64,000 nt of DNA from Blautia sp. An81 (GCF_002161285.1 NZ_NFHH01000010.1:80814-144813), one strand, 5' to 3'. Numbered from the stretch's first letter, positions 1-8,715 are shown. Notes: generated by a model not told the origin, from the letters alone. A program made the numbers and translations.

Positions 1-437
1 TCATTTCCCACGGTAACTGAATTCGCCTGTTCTGGAATGGGGCCGATCAGCTTTTCTACCTGGCTCCACTCTGCTTCTGAAACATTTGCATACAAGGTTT
101 CATCATTCAGGGTGATCATAAAATGGTATCCCAGATCCGTCAATTCTTTACGAAGTCTTATCATCTCAGGAGATTGTCTGAGTTCTCCCCCGCTCATGAC
201 TTCTTCGTCTATATTTTCTAATTCCCTCCAATTTGTATTCCAGAGTTCCTCCTGATAGGCATAGATCAGATTCTGGGCCGAGATTACCCCATTTTTATCC
301 TCATACATTTCTTCTATAGGCTGCCAGTATTTCTGTCCTGCTGTCTGCAGCCACAGAAATCCCATAGAAAGCAGCAGGACAAGGGGTACAAAAAGCACCA
401 GCAAATTAGAAATAATAATCTTTTTTCGTATTGACAT
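1..437 (-). CDS. N-terminal part of a membrane sensor protein, probably a histidine kinase (partial, runs off the left edge)
   Basis: An open frame starts with ATG at 437 and continues past base 1, giving about 145 residues. The start is supported by a GAAGGTG ribosome-binding site about six bases upstream. Residues 6-26 form one hydrophobic membrane segment rich in Leu and Val after a short basic start (MSIRKK). The rest is a hydrophilic region with acidic and Trp-rich stretches, as expected for the extracellular sensor domain of a two-component kinase. No kinase motif is inside the window, so the kinase assignment is inferred from topology only; another membrane-anchored extracellular protein is possible. 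Confidence 0.6.
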   Translation of the reverse strand, partial: MSIRKKIIISNLLVLFVPLVLLLSMGFLWLQTAGQKYWQPIEEMYEDKNGVISAQNLIYAYQEELWNTNWRELENIDEEVMSGGELRQSPEMIRLRKELTDLGYHFMITLNDETLYANVSEAEWSQVEKLIGPIPEQANSVTVGN

Positions 438-463
438 TTCCACACCTTCGTTTTTAATTTATT

Positions 464-610
464 TCATCCGAATTCCCTTTTCACTTTTTTCTGTCTGTAT
501 TGCTTCATCTGTTTGTTTAAGGCAGCTGCCAGAATGTATTTTTGCATTTGCTGATTTTTTGTCAGCTTCTTAAGTCGGTTTTCCATATCCTTGCCCTGCT
601 CCTCTGTCAT
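464..610 (-). CDS. small hypothetical basic protein or remnant
   Basis: A 48-residue frame opens with ATG at 610 and stops 26 bases before the sensor gene. It is rich in Lys and Gln, with a likely helix (segments ENRLKKLTK and KQMKQYRQKK). The ribosome-binding site is weak. The same frame stays open upstream to a TAA near 680 and encodes a hydrophobic stretch with no usable ATG. It may therefore be the tail of a longer decayed gene rather than a true small protein. I do not recognise a family. Confidence 0.3.
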   Translation of the reverse strand: MTEEQGKDMENRLKKLTKNQQMQKYILAAALNKQMKQYRQKKVKREFG

Positions 611-738
611 TATAATTTCCGGAGATTTAATTCTTGAATATAGAGTAAGCAGTAAATCTAAAATAAGCGGGGAAATTTTTTAAATAAAAAAAACTTTTTA
701 TCAGATATTTTCATTTTGTAATGCTGGACGCTATACCT

Positions 739-780
739 AAAGGAAGGGTCTGCCCCGTCGCCAGGGCAGACCCTTCCTTT
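739..780 (-). terminator. perfect 17-bp stem terminator downstream of xylulokinase
   Basis: Arms 739-755 and 764-780 are exact reverse complements around an eight-base loop. The stem lies ten bases past the xylulokinase stop codon. Only short T runs follow on either strand, but the stem is long and GC-rich, so it could stop transcription in both directions. Confidence 0.7.
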
Positions 781-790
781 GCATTTCCAT

Positions 791-2284
791 CTACATCAGG
801 TCTTTCACTCTTTTATATAACTCTTGGTATTTTTTTAATCCCCTCCGATATATCTCCTGATTTTCTTTTTGAGGAAGAAATATTTCCTTCTCTAAAAGAG
901 AAAATTTCTTACATCCCTCCTCCACAGAAGGAAGAATAGATGTCCCCGCCGCTGCCAGTATACAGGCACCCAGACAGGCCTGCTCTTTTACTTTGCTTAC
1001 ATAAACTGGCTTTTCAAAGATGTCCGCCTGGATCTGAAGCCATTGCCGGGAGGCAGCGCCTCCTCCTGAGGCAATCACAGCGGAAGCCTCTACACCTAAT
1101 CCTTCCAGAATCTCCATACACTCTTTCAGACTATAGGTAACTCCTTCCATGACTGCCCGGAGAAAATGTCCTGGTCCATGTCCCAGTGTCATACCGAAAA
1201 ATACTCCTCTGGCTTTTGGATCCATATGAGGAGTCCTTTCACCAGAAAGATAAGGAAGATAAAGAAGTCCTTCTGCTCCTGGTCCGGCCAGAGCAGCCAG
1301 TTCATTGACTTTATAGTAGTCATCAATGTTCAGGATCTTGTTTTTTATCCAGCTCATAGACATTCCGCTGCACAGAGTAGCCCCAAATATGGTATATGCG
1401 CCTTCTATAGCATGACAGAAGGTATTTGTCCGCAGCTTTTTGTCATAGACAGGTTCCGGGAGGAAGGCGGAAACCTGCCCTCCTGTACCGATATTGGAGA
1501 TTACCCTTCCCGAACGAATCATTCCGTTTCCCACACTTTGCGCCTGCTGATCTCCGGCACCATAGATCACCGGAATTCCCTGAGAAAGGCCTGTCTCTTC
1601 GGCACAGCGGCGGCTGACTGTCCCTGCAATGGCACAGGATTCAGCCACAGAAGGGAAAATCTCCTTTGGCAGTCCGAACCTGTCTAAAAGCTCCCAGGCC
1701 CAGTCTCTACTAGCCGTAGAAAACATTCCTGTGGCAGAAGCATCACTGACCTCTGCTCCTATATTTCCTGTCATCTTAAACCGCAGGTAATCCTTTGGAG
1801 AGAGGATCTTTCTCACTCTGGAAAATATCTCTGGTTCCTCTTCCTTTACCCATAGAAGAGAGGGGAAGGCAAAGCCGCTGCTGACACGGTTGCACAACAA
1901 TCTCCCCATTTCTTCCTTTGTATATGCACTATAGATCTCATCCAACTGCTTCTCGGCTCTCTGGTCCAGCCAAATTATCCCAGGTCTTAAAGGCTCTCCG
2001 CTTTCTTCTATAAGAACCACACCATGCATCTGCCCGGAATATCCCACTGCAGCGATTCTTTTATAATCTTCCCTGAAGTTTTCTCTGAGCTGTCCCAGGA
2101 CTTCCAGAAGGGAAGTCCACCACATCCGGGGATCCTGCTCCGCGTATCCCTGGCGGGGAATATCTACCTCATAGGTCTTTGAGCAGATTCCCCTGACACC
2201 TTTTTCCGTATCCAGAAGCATTGCCTTGATACTGGAAGTTCCTACATCGATTCCCAAAACTACTGCCACCTGTTTATCCTCCAA
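791..2284 (-). CDS. xylB: xylulokinase (FGGY carbohydrate kinase)
   Basis: This 497-residue protein has the family's usual length. It phosphorylates D-xylulose with ATP to xylulose 5-phosphate, feeding the pentose phosphate pathway in the cytoplasm. The N-terminal phosphate-binding motif is GIDVGTSSIK near residue 11. The xylulokinase-type QMHG substrate loop is near residue 80 and IIWLDQR near 103. The second actin-like half carries GAGDQQAQSVG near 243 and the FGGY-type GGGAASRQWLQ near 405. It stands alone with its own terminator; no xylose isomerase or transporter gene is beside it. Other FGGY kinases are possible, but the QMHG loop favours xylulokinase. Confidence 0.9.
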   Translation of the reverse strand: MEDKQVAVVLGIDVGTSSIKAMLLDTEKGVRGICSKTYEVDIPRQGYAEQDPRMWWTSLLEVLGQLRENFREDYKRIAAVGYSGQMHGVVLIEESGEPLRPGIIWLDQRAEKQLDEIYSAYTKEEMGRLLCNRVSSGFAFPSLLWVKEEEPEIFSRVRKILSPKDYLRFKMTGNIGAEVSDASATGMFSTASRDWAWELLDRFGLPKEIFPSVAESCAIAGTVSRRCAEETGLSQGIPVIYGAGDQQAQSVGNGMIRSGRVISNIGTGGQVSAFLPEPVYDKKLRTNTFCHAIEGAYTIFGATLCSGMSMSWIKNKILNIDDYYKVNELAALAGPGAEGLLYLPYLSGERTPHMDPKARGVFFGMTLGHGPGHFLRAVMEGVTYSLKECMEILEGLGVEASAVIASGGGAASRQWLQIQADIFEKPVYVSKVKEQACLGACILAAAGTSILPSVEEGCKKFSLLEKEIFLPQKENQEIYRRGLKKYQELYKRVKDLM

Positions 2285-2373
2285 TTTTTTATGTTCTTAT
2301 TATAGCAATATTTCCGGGAAATTCCCATTGGTCTTTGCTTATTTACAACTATGCCAGGATTGATACATTTATT

Positions 2374-2703
2374 TTAGAAATCCTTTCCTGTCACTTTCCT
2401 GTAGAACTTTTCCTCATCAATCCGGTATCCCACAGATCGGACACTTAAGATCACATCATGCATGTCCAGTCTCCTCCGCAGATTTTTTATGTGTGAGTCT
2501 ACATTTCTGCCACCGTCTCTTTTTCTTGAAGGAAGAGCCTCATTGATTTCTTCTCTGCTCACTACTGCCCCTATATGCTCCAGCATATAGAAGAGAACCT
2601 CAAACTCATAAGGCCCTATCCGAACCTCTCTTCCTTTTCGAATTAACAGATGCTGTTTTTCTTCCATCTGCATTTTTCCAAAGCAGCGTCTCCTGTCCTT
2701 CAT
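2374..2703 (-). CDS. OmpR/PhoB-type winged-helix domain, separated from its receiver half by an in-frame TAG
   Basis: This 109-residue product is a C-terminal DNA-binding domain of the OmpR class. It shows the features EFEVLFYMLE, VVSREEI, NVDSHIKNLRRRL and SVGYRI in the usual order. It has no receiver domain of its own. The preceding open frame ends in TAG at 2713-2715 and is followed in the same frame by GAA GAT GCA and then this ATG at 2703. The two pieces therefore read as one response-regulator-like gene split by a single amber codon. It could be translated separately from the internal ATG, but the ribosome-binding site (GGAAG) is mediocre. Probably a decayed regulator. Confidence 0.65.
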   Translation of the reverse strand: MKDRRRCFGKMQMEEKQHLLIRKGREVRIGPYEFEVLFYMLEHIGAVVSREEINEALPSRKRDGGRNVDSHIKNLRRRLDMHDVILSVRSVGYRIDEEKFYRKVTGKDF

Positions 2704-2712
2704 TGCATCTTC

Positions 2713-3438
2713 CTAGACATATCTGTGAAGGATTCTCTGGAATTCCTGGAATGAAAAGGCCCTGGAAATAAAAACAGAAGTATATTCTGAATTTTTATCC
2801 AGCTGGCGGATTTCCTTTTCTCTGGACAAAAGCAAAATTACAGGGCAGTTTTCTCTGCAAAGGCTTTGCAGTATCCCTCCGTAGAGTTCAACACCTTTTT
2901 GATCTGTTACAGCCAGAACGGTCCGGTGGGAAATTCCTTTCTTACCTGGTCCACTTTCAGGGGTCCAGGTAAGAAAACCTTTCAGCAGGGCAAACTTCTT
3001 GATCATCTCCTGTATTTCAAGATCTGCGGCTCCGTTCATAATAGAAAGTATCTCCATAACTACTCCTCGTATAATCTGAGTCTCCTTCATAACATTTTCA
3101 ATCTCTTCTCTTATAGATTCCCGTGGGATTTTTTTCGCCTGAGCCACAAATCTCAGATATTCTCTGGGAGTCTCTTCCAGATACAGAGGCGGCTGCTCCG
3201 GAAGATATCCGATCATCTTTTTGGCCTCTATAGGTTGTTCAAAAATGTCATATTCCCCTATGGAAACATTGCCGGAAGTGGCAGACAGACAGCCCGTCAT
3301 AATATTCATGGTAGTGGATTTACCCGCCCCATTGGGCCCCAGGAAACCGCAGACTGTGCCTTCTTTGATAGAAAAAGAAATATGGTCTACAGCCTTATGA
3401 TTTCCGTAATACTTGGTCAGATTTTTTACTTCGATCAT
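2713..3438 (-). CDS. truncated ABC ATPase fused in frame to a degenerate response-regulator receiver
   Basis: From ATG at 3438 (AAAGGAAAG ribosome-binding site; a weaker start lies at 3477) the first ~127 residues are the N-terminal half of a GldA/NatA-type ABC ATPase. Walker A GPNGAGKST and the Q-loop region GYLPEQPPLY are present. It lacks the LSGGQ signature, Walker B and H-loop, so it cannot be a working ATPase. The frame then continues into a 114-residue protein with its own start at 3057 (GAGGAG six bases upstream). That part resembles a receiver domain: beta-strand ILLLS, then ISRAFSFQEF where regulators have a KPF motif, but with no clear phospho-acceptor Asp. A deletion that joined two neighbouring genes best explains this. 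Confidence 0.6.
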   Translation of the reverse strand: MIEVKNLTKYYGNHKAVDHISFSIKEGTVCGFLGPNGAGKSTTMNIMTGCLSATSGNVSIGEYDIFEQPIEAKKMIGYLPEQPPLYLEETPREYLRFVAQAKKIPRESIREEIENVMKETQIIRGVVMEILSIMNGAADLEIQEMIKKFALLKGFLTWTPESGPGKKGISHRTVLAVTDQKGVELYGGILQSLCRENCPVILLLSREKEIRQLDKNSEYTSVFISRAFSFQEFQRILHRYV

Positions 3439-3615
3439 CTGTTTCTTTCCTTTCTGCGCAATTTGTACTGTATCCATGTTAGCCCTTCTCTGTGTTCTTT
3501 CATTGGAGCTTTTGTGTTTCTTTTATGAAAATTTTATAAACTTCTCTTGTCAGGGCAAAGAAAAAAAGCGCTGCCTGACAGCTTTTTTGGCTGTCTGACA
3601 ACGCCTTTTCCTTTG

Positions 3616-4041
3616 TTATATGCTGTGGATAATAATGTCCACTATCTGGTCCAGTTCTATCTTTCTTCCCTCCTCCATAATAAGCATCCCACTGTCCCCG
3701 TCTGCTTTTCTGATTCTTCCAAAAGCTTCGAAATATGCTCCTCCTGTTTTCTTCTGATCCGGCAGAAAATAGATAACGGTAACTATGGGCTTTTCCCCAG
3801 GAGCATTTACTGCCCTCTGAAGCTTATAATTCAGTGCCTGTTTTTCATCTTCAGACAGCTCTGGCTTTCTTTCCGTCTGTCGGGCTGTCTCTTTTATTAC
3901 TTCCCCATAACCGGTCAATGCGGCAAAGGGTGCAAACTGAGCCGCTCTCCCGGAGAGCGGCATAGGCGGATGCGCCCTGGATATATGATGAGGAAGATTT
4001 ATAATATCCTCATAATTTTTCTCCTGGCTCTCTCTGCTCAC
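3616..4041 (-). CDS. YolD-like family protein
   Basis: A 141-residue protein. The motif RAAQFAPFAAL near residue 32 and the C-terminal Glu/Ile-rich strand part are typical of YolD-like proteins, which in Firmicutes sit beside UvrX/ImpB-type polymerases. Its ATG overlaps the polymerase stop codon (ATGA at 4038-4041), so the two are translationally coupled. The molecular role of the family is not well settled; it is linked to SOS-induced lesion bypass by context. Regulation would come from the SOS promoter upstream of the polymerase gene. Confidence 0.8.
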   Translation of the reverse strand: MSRESQEKNYEDIINLPHHISRAHPPMPLSGRAAQFAPFAALTGYGEVIKETARQTERKPELSEDEKQALNYKLQRAVNAPGEKPIVTVIYFLPDQKKTGGAYFEAFGRIRKADGDSGMLIMEEGRKIELDQIVDIIIHSI

Positions 4042-5561
4042 GCCCTGTGTCCTCCTATCTGACAGTTCCTGTCTCTGGCTGTTGCTCCTTTTTCCAGACT
4101 CATACCTCTTAAAACAGCATTCTTTCCGAATTTTTTCTTGATCTCCAGTACAGCCTTCTGCATTTTCTGTTCCCGTTCTCTTTCCGCATCCTCTTTCTCC
4201 TGCTTTCTGCTAAGGGCCTCATAGTCGGTAAAAAGGTCCATCTGCTGAAACTGTGTTTTATTCTCTGCCTGGCATTCCTGTATTACATGCTCCGCTGCCA
4301 TATTGATGCGGCGTACCAGTAACTTTTGGTCCACAATCTTGTCAAAAAGCTCTGTAACTCCCTGGAGAATCTGCCGGGAAGAAGAGGTATGCCCATTTAA
4401 ATTTATGGTACCATGGGCGTGCTTGGGAATTTGTCTTCCATACATATCTGTAGTAACCTCTCCCTTATATTGCTTTCGCAGATCAGAGTCTTTCAAATTG
4501 TCGATATCATACCCCACTGTCAGGACAAGCTGGTCGGTAACAAGCCCCTTATCTACCAGGTCCAGAGCCAGCATATCCGCCATTTCCCGGACTACCAGCC
4601 TTGCCTTGTCAAAAGGATAGGGACACTGCAGCACCTGTCCGGACCCCACACTGCTGTTCTGTGGTCTATAGGCTTTGATATCTGCCATGGTGCAGGGTTC
4701 CCAGCCCCAGGCATGGTCGATGAGCAGCTCTGCATTAACGCCAAAAAGCTCATATAGAAGCTCCTCCTGATAATAGTCCCCAGGTTTTCCCAGAGAACAG
4801 CGGGCAATGTCTCCCATGGTGTACAGCCCATGGGCTTCCAGCTTTCTGGCATAGCCTCTCCCCACCCGCCAGAAATCCGTAAGAGGCCTGTGAGACCACA
4901 GCTGTCTGCGGTAGGACATTTCATCTAACTGTGCAATACGCACACCATTTTCATCTGCCGGAATGTGTTTTGCCACAATATCCATAGCTGCTTTGGCAAG
5001 ATACAGGTTGGTGCCGATTCCTGCTGCTGCCGTAATACCGATATTCTCAAGCACATCCAGGATCATCTTCATAGCCAGTTCCCGGGCAGTTATTCCATAG
5101 GTCTTCAGGTAGGATGTAGCATCAATAAAAACTTCATCAATGGAATAAACATGAATGTCTTCCGGCGCTATATACTTCAGATAGATCTGATAAATCCTGC
5201 TGCTGATCTCCATGTATTTAGCCATCTGAGGCGGGGCTGTTATATAATCTGTCTCAAGAGCCGGGTTCTCTCGAAGTTCTGGCTCTTGACAGGAAGATCC
5301 GATGAATTTTTGCCCAGGTGCTGACTGCCTTCGTATCCCATTGATCTCTCTGACTTTCTGAATCACTTCAAAAAGTCTTGCTCTGCCCGGAATCCCATAG
5401 GCTTTAAGAGAAGGAGACACTGCAAGGCAGATGGTTTTCTCTGTCCTGGTTCTGTCCGCCACTACCAGATTGGTCGTCATGGGGTCCAGTTCCCGCTCTA
5501 TACATTCCACAGAGGCATAGAAAGATTTCAGATCAATAGCAATATAGGTTTTCTCAGTCAT
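4038..5561 (-). CDS. Y-family DNA polymerase, UvrX/ImpB (UmuC-like) lesion-bypass type
   Basis: About 507 residues from ATG at 5561, chosen because AGGAGG lies seven bases upstream; a longer frame to 5639 would run through the promoter. It copies past damaged template bases. Catalytic features are visible: the metal-binding Asp in YIAIDLKSFYASVE near residue 10 and SIDEVFID near 140-147 with the Asp-Glu pair. The HhH region with WRVGRGYARKLEAHGL follows. An insert of ~35 residues near 75-110 is usual in the UvrX group. It is the first gene of a two-gene unit with yolD and has a LexA-like box over its promoter. Chromosomal or former prophage/plasmid origin cannot be decided. Confidence 0.9.
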   Translation of the reverse strand: MTEKTYIAIDLKSFYASVECIERELDPMTTNLVVADRTRTEKTICLAVSPSLKAYGIPGRARLFEVIQKVREINGIRRQSAPGQKFIGSSCQEPELRENPALETDYITAPPQMAKYMEISSRIYQIYLKYIAPEDIHVYSIDEVFIDATSYLKTYGITARELAMKMILDVLENIGITAAAGIGTNLYLAKAAMDIVAKHIPADENGVRIAQLDEMSYRRQLWSHRPLTDFWRVGRGYARKLEAHGLYTMGDIARCSLGKPGDYYQEELLYELFGVNAELLIDHAWGWEPCTMADIKAYRPQNSSVGSGQVLQCPYPFDKARLVVREMADMLALDLVDKGLVTDQLVLTVGYDIDNLKDSDLRKQYKGEVTTDMYGRQIPKHAHGTINLNGHTSSSRQILQGVTELFDKIVDQKLLVRRINMAAEHVIQECQAENKTQFQQMDLFTDYEALSRKQEKEDAEREREQKMQKAVLEIKKKFGKNAVLRGMSLEKGATARDRNCQIGGHRA

Positions 5562-5610
5562 ATCAGGGCCTCCTATGTTCTTCTTTTCAGCTTTCGCTGT
5601 TCTTTTAATA

Positions 5611-5646
5611 ATCATAACACAAAAGCCAAAATCGAACAAGTGTTCT
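5611..5646 (-). promoter_or_regulatory. SOS promoter: LexA box overlapping the -35 of the polymerase operon
   Basis: The 14-mer at 5633-5646 (CGAACAAGTGTTCT) matches the Gram-positive LexA/DinR consensus CGAACRNRYGTTYG in all but the last base. Read on the minus strand, TTGTTC at 5634-5639 and TATGAT at 5611-5616 are 17 bases apart, so LexA would cover the -35. It lies ~50-85 bases upstream of the polymerase start. Confidence 0.8.
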
Positions 5647-5742
5647 TTTTCACTTTTTCAAACAATTTGAGTTCATTTTCTATCTGTGTTATCATAAAAC
5701 AAGCATAAAAACAGGAAATCCGAGAAAGGAGGGCCACAGACC

Positions 5743-6696
5743 ATGACACTGGCAGAAGCCTGCAGAATCCTGGATATTTCTCCAAAAGCAGATATGGAAC
5801 AGATTAAAAAGCAATATCGAAAGCTTATGCTCCAGTTTCACCCGGATGTTTCCGGCTCTTCTGAAGTCGGCTATGAATACAGTGTCCAGGAGATCAACCT
5901 GGCCTATGCTGTTTTAAAAAAAGGGTTCGCAGAATTGGAAAGCATTTCTTTTTCAGAAAAAGAAATGAGTTTTCAGGACAATCTTCTTCACTGGAACGCC
6001 CCCACGAATTCCCATGCATGGAAAGAGCGGGATATCCTCCACTATGCAGAGGATTGTGAAGGAAATATTCTGGGGAATTTTACCATTGCCCGGGGAAAAT
6101 ATCTGTGGACAGCAGAAGAAGATTTTTCTTTATTCCTCCTGAGTCTTTACCGCTGCAGTCAGGAAGTGCTGGACGAAATCGACGCATCCCTTCAAAGGGA
6201 GGAACCTCCTTCTCTCCGCCAAAGAATCCAGCCCCAGCTTACCTATCTTCTGGCTCAACAGTTTATGGATGGAACTGCTCTCCTTAAAGAACTGTCAAAG
6301 AAAGTCTCCCATAAAAAAGAAGAGGGTGGAGTCTACTACCTGCCTGCAATGCTGGAAATCACCCGGAGTTTTGCAAATCTTAAGAATGGAGAATCTCTTT
6401 TCCCCTCCAGACTGAAAGGCCACAGACTGTATCTGAAAAACTGTGCCGGACAGGAACTGGGATATCTGTCTTTTCCTGATGACCGGTTCTATTACATTGT
6501 CATTCCTCTTTTTGAACAGCGAAAAGTTCTTGTAAAAATAAAGGCAGTTCAAAAACCTGTCACATCAGGGAAGAGGAAAACTTCCAGATATCAGCGCCTT
6601 CATTTGTGGCTGAGGTTTTCCGGAAAAGCAGAAAAACAGCTGCCGGAAAGTCTGAATCTTCAGATCCGGCAGCTGCTGGAAATTTACAGGCAGTGA
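5743..6696 (+). CDS. J-domain (DnaJ-like) protein with uncharacterised C-terminal region
   Basis: A 317-residue protein with GAAAGGAGG upstream of the ATG. Residues 1-65 form a J domain: helix II QIKKQYRKLMLQFHPDV with the HPD motif needed to stimulate Hsp70 ATPase, then helix III EINLAYAVLKKGF. No Gly/Phe linker, zinc-finger or DnaJ C-terminal fold follows, so it is not DnaJ itself. The remaining 250 residues show no motif I recognise. It is divergent from the SOS polymerase and converges on iolI with only two bases between stops. It is probably a specialised DnaK co-chaperone; its client is unknown. Confidence 0.7.
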   Translation: MTLAEACRILDISPKADMEQIKKQYRKLMLQFHPDVSGSSEVGYEYSVQEINLAYAVLKKGFAELESISFSEKEMSFQDNLLHWNAPTNSHAWKERDILHYAEDCEGNILGNFTIARGKYLWTAEEDFSLFLLSLYRCSQEVLDEIDASLQREEPPSLRQRIQPQLTYLLAQQFMDGTALLKELSKKVSHKKEEGGVYYLPAMLEITRSFANLKNGESLFPSRLKGHRLYLKNCAGQELGYLSFPDDRFYYIVIPLFEQRKVLVKIKAVQKPVTSGKRKTSRYQRLHLWLRFSGKAEKQLPESLNLQIRQLLEIYRQ

Positions 6697-6698
6697 TT

Positions 6699-7532
6699 CT
6701 ATCCGAAATAGTGGTTCACAAAATCTTTTGTCACCTGGGCGGCTTTTTTTATATTCTCTTCATGGGACATGGCATAATACTCCGGGCGAAATTCTTCAAT
6801 GGTACATACGCCGTCAAATCCGATTTCTTTTAATGCCTCAGCAATGCCCTCGTGATCTACTACGCCTTCTCCCGGCCACAGTCTCTTATCGTCTCCACAG
6901 GCCCCCAGAGGCAGGTCTTCACAGTCATTTAAATGATAGGCAAAGATTTTCTTTCCGTCGGCGGCCTTCAGATCTTCCAGCCTAGAGCACATCTCATGAA
7001 AATGGAAGGTGTCCAAAGTAATCCCTACATTATCTCTGTCCACTTCTTTCACAATGTCATAGGCTGTGCCAAACTGATTAATAGAGCAATCCGGAGCGCC
7101 ACAGAATTCCAGCGAAATCCTCATATCTTTTCCCACCTTATGGGAAAGATACCGAAGACGTTCTACTGCTTCTTCACGAATCTCAGATACTGTTTTATCC
7201 TTTACCCCGCAAGTCGGCACTGTAATCAGCATTTTCAGTCCAATGGCCTTAGAAACCTTCAGAATGAACTCTACTTCTTCATCTACTTCCTGTTTTCCTG
7301 CCTCATCCCTTTGATTAAAATACAAAAGGGTATTGTAAGCCCAGGGCTTTAATCGGTGGCTGCCAAACCATTCTGCTAACTCTTCCAGTGTATGCTCCTT
7401 TAAATATTCTTTCAGGCAGTCAAAGCGGATTTCAATATAATCAAATCCATACTTTTCGCACATTTCCAAGTCTGCCATCAGTGATTGTCCCTTACATTCC
7501 AAGGCAGTGGCTTCATTAAACCCAATCTTCAT
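6699..7532 (-). CDS. iolI: 2-keto-myo-inositol isomerase IolI (xylose isomerase-like TIM barrel)
   Basis: A 277-residue TIM-barrel protein that starts at 7532, where GGGAGGAAA precedes ATG; the longer frame to 7622 runs across the promoter. It interconverts inosose isomers in inositol breakdown. Features match IolI closely: FNEAT at residue 4, CEKYGFDYIEIR, the metal-binding SLEFCG and GITLDTFHFHEM, IFAYHLND, the WPGEG loop and EEFRPEYY at the C-terminus. It lies ~4.8 kb downstream of the end of the main iol operon, on the same strand, with its own promoter and a palindrome. A DnaJ-like gene converges on it. Confidence 0.88.
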   Translation of the reverse strand: MKIGFNEATALECKGQSLMADLEMCEKYGFDYIEIRFDCLKEYLKEHTLEELAEWFGSHRLKPWAYNTLLYFNQRDEAGKQEVDEEVEFILKVSKAIGLKMLITVPTCGVKDKTVSEIREEAVERLRYLSHKVGKDMRISLEFCGAPDCSINQFGTAYDIVKEVDRDNVGITLDTFHFHEMCSRLEDLKAADGKKIFAYHLNDCEDLPLGACGDDKRLWPGEGVVDHEGIAEALKEIGFDGVCTIEEFRPEYYAMSHEENIKKAAQVTKDFVNHYFG

Positions 7533-7576
7533 ATGCATTTCCTCCCGGTCATTCATATTTCCTTTATATATCGTAT

Positions 7577-7605
7577 ATAATATCATTGTGTGCACGTGAA
7601 CGCAA
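7577..7605 (-). promoter_or_regulatory. iolI promoter with overlapping palindromic operator
   Basis: On the minus strand TTGCGT (7600-7605) and TATTAT (7577-7582) are 17 bases apart. A 20-base imperfect palindrome at 7586-7605, centred on CACGTG and matching its own reverse complement at 16 of 20 positions, covers the -35 and spacer. The adjacent or the distal LacI-type regulator is the likely binder (inference). Confidence 0.5.
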
Positions 7606-7686
7606 TCTGTGCTTTTTACCAAATTTAATTCTCTCTGTTTATTGATTTTTACAAACCTGATCCGTACAGAACTCTCGTCTGCTTTA

Positions 7687-8715
7687 TTATATATTATACC
7701 TTGTCTTTATAGCGATCTCTGTATGCAGAAGCTCCTTTTCCGGTTTGATCTGATCAAAAAGCAGCCGGAACAAAATCATTACCGGTTCATATCCCTGAGT
7801 CCTGGCATCCTGTCCTATAAGGAAATTTATGGTTCCCTCTTTCAGCCATTTCTTATTCTCTTCCAGAAAATCATTGGCAATCATACGTATCTTTCCATCT
7901 TTTCCTGCTTTCTTTAAAACTCTGCATACGCCGCTGACCCCATGACCCGTTACATAGATTCCTGTCAGTTGCGGATACTGGACCAGAAGCTGTTCTGTTG
8001 CTCTGGCAGCTTCTTCTTCCTCATCATGAGAATAACAGACAGCTGCCACCTGTATATGAGGATAGCATTTCTGAAGCTCCTCTGTAAAGCCGTTCCGCCT
8101 GGCCTTTAGTCCAGGGTTGGAAACTTCTCCGGTAATCACTCCCACCTGCCCTTTTCCTCCTGTAATTTCTCTCATAAGTCCTGCAGCAGTCCGGCCACTC
8201 TGATAATTATCCTGCCCTACAAAGCATAGTCTCCCCGTGTCTTCTAAATCTGCATTCATCATGACTATAGGAATCCCATACTCTTTGCAGTATTTACTGA
8301 TTACCTTTTTCAATTCAGGATTCTCTGATGGCGTAAGGGCAATTCCCTGAAATCGCTGCCGGCGCATATCCTCCATAAGTTTTATAACCTTGTCAGGTCT
8401 TACTTTTTCGATTTCGCATATTTGTACAATGCCGCCCAGACTCTCCACTTCTTGTTTTCCCTCCTGGACTCCTTTTAGAGTCTGCATCATGAAGGGAGTT
8501 TCCATATATTGAAGAATCACACCAATCTTTATCTTTTTTCCGGACATAGCAAGAGCCTTACCTGCTCTACTGGGCTGATACCCCATTTCCAGGGCAAGCT
8601 TTTTAATTTCAGCCGCAACTTCCGGGCGAATCCTGCCTCTGTCATGAAGAGCTCTGTCTACAGTACCTCTGGAGACCCCTGCTGCTTTGGCTATTTCTTC
8701 TAAAGTTACCGGCAT
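7687..8715 (-). CDS. LacI-family transcriptional regulator with sugar-binding domain
   Basis: A 342-residue regulator. Residues 1-50 hold the LacI helix-turn-helix and hinge (VTLEEIAKAAGVSRGTVDRAL), followed by a periplasmic-binding-protein-type effector domain from about residue 62 (KIKIGVILQYMETPFMM). It overlaps the end of the Nudix gene by ten bases, so the two are co-transcribed. It is a clear paralogue of the regulator at 20986-22011, with the same RGTVDRALH start and NYQSGRTAAGLM versus NRQSGRTAAGLM in the effector domain. Its position just upstream of iolI suggests control of inositol or related genes. The ligand cannot be read from sequence. Confidence 0.85.
   Translation of the reverse strand: MPVTLEEIAKAAGVSRGTVDRALHDRGRIRPEVAAEIKKLALEMGYQPSRAGKALAMSGKKIKIGVILQYMETPFMMQTLKGVQEGKQEVESLGGIVQICEIEKVRPDKVIKLMEDMRRQRFQGIALTPSENPELKKVISKYCKEYGIPIVMMNADLEDTGRLCFVGQDNYQSGRTAAGLMREITGGKGQVGVITGEVSNPGLKARRNGFTEELQKCYPHIQVAAVCYSHDEEEEAARATEQLLVQYPQLTGIYVTGHGVSGVCRVLKKAGKDGKIRMIANDFLEENKKWLKEGTINFLIGQDARTQGYEPVMILFRLLFDQIKPEKELLHTEIAIKTRYNI

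Noticed and set aside
3541..3600. GACAGC/GCTGTC hairpin upstream of the fused ABC gene
   Set aside because: Only a six-base stem around a T-rich loop; it is weak and its direction is unclear.
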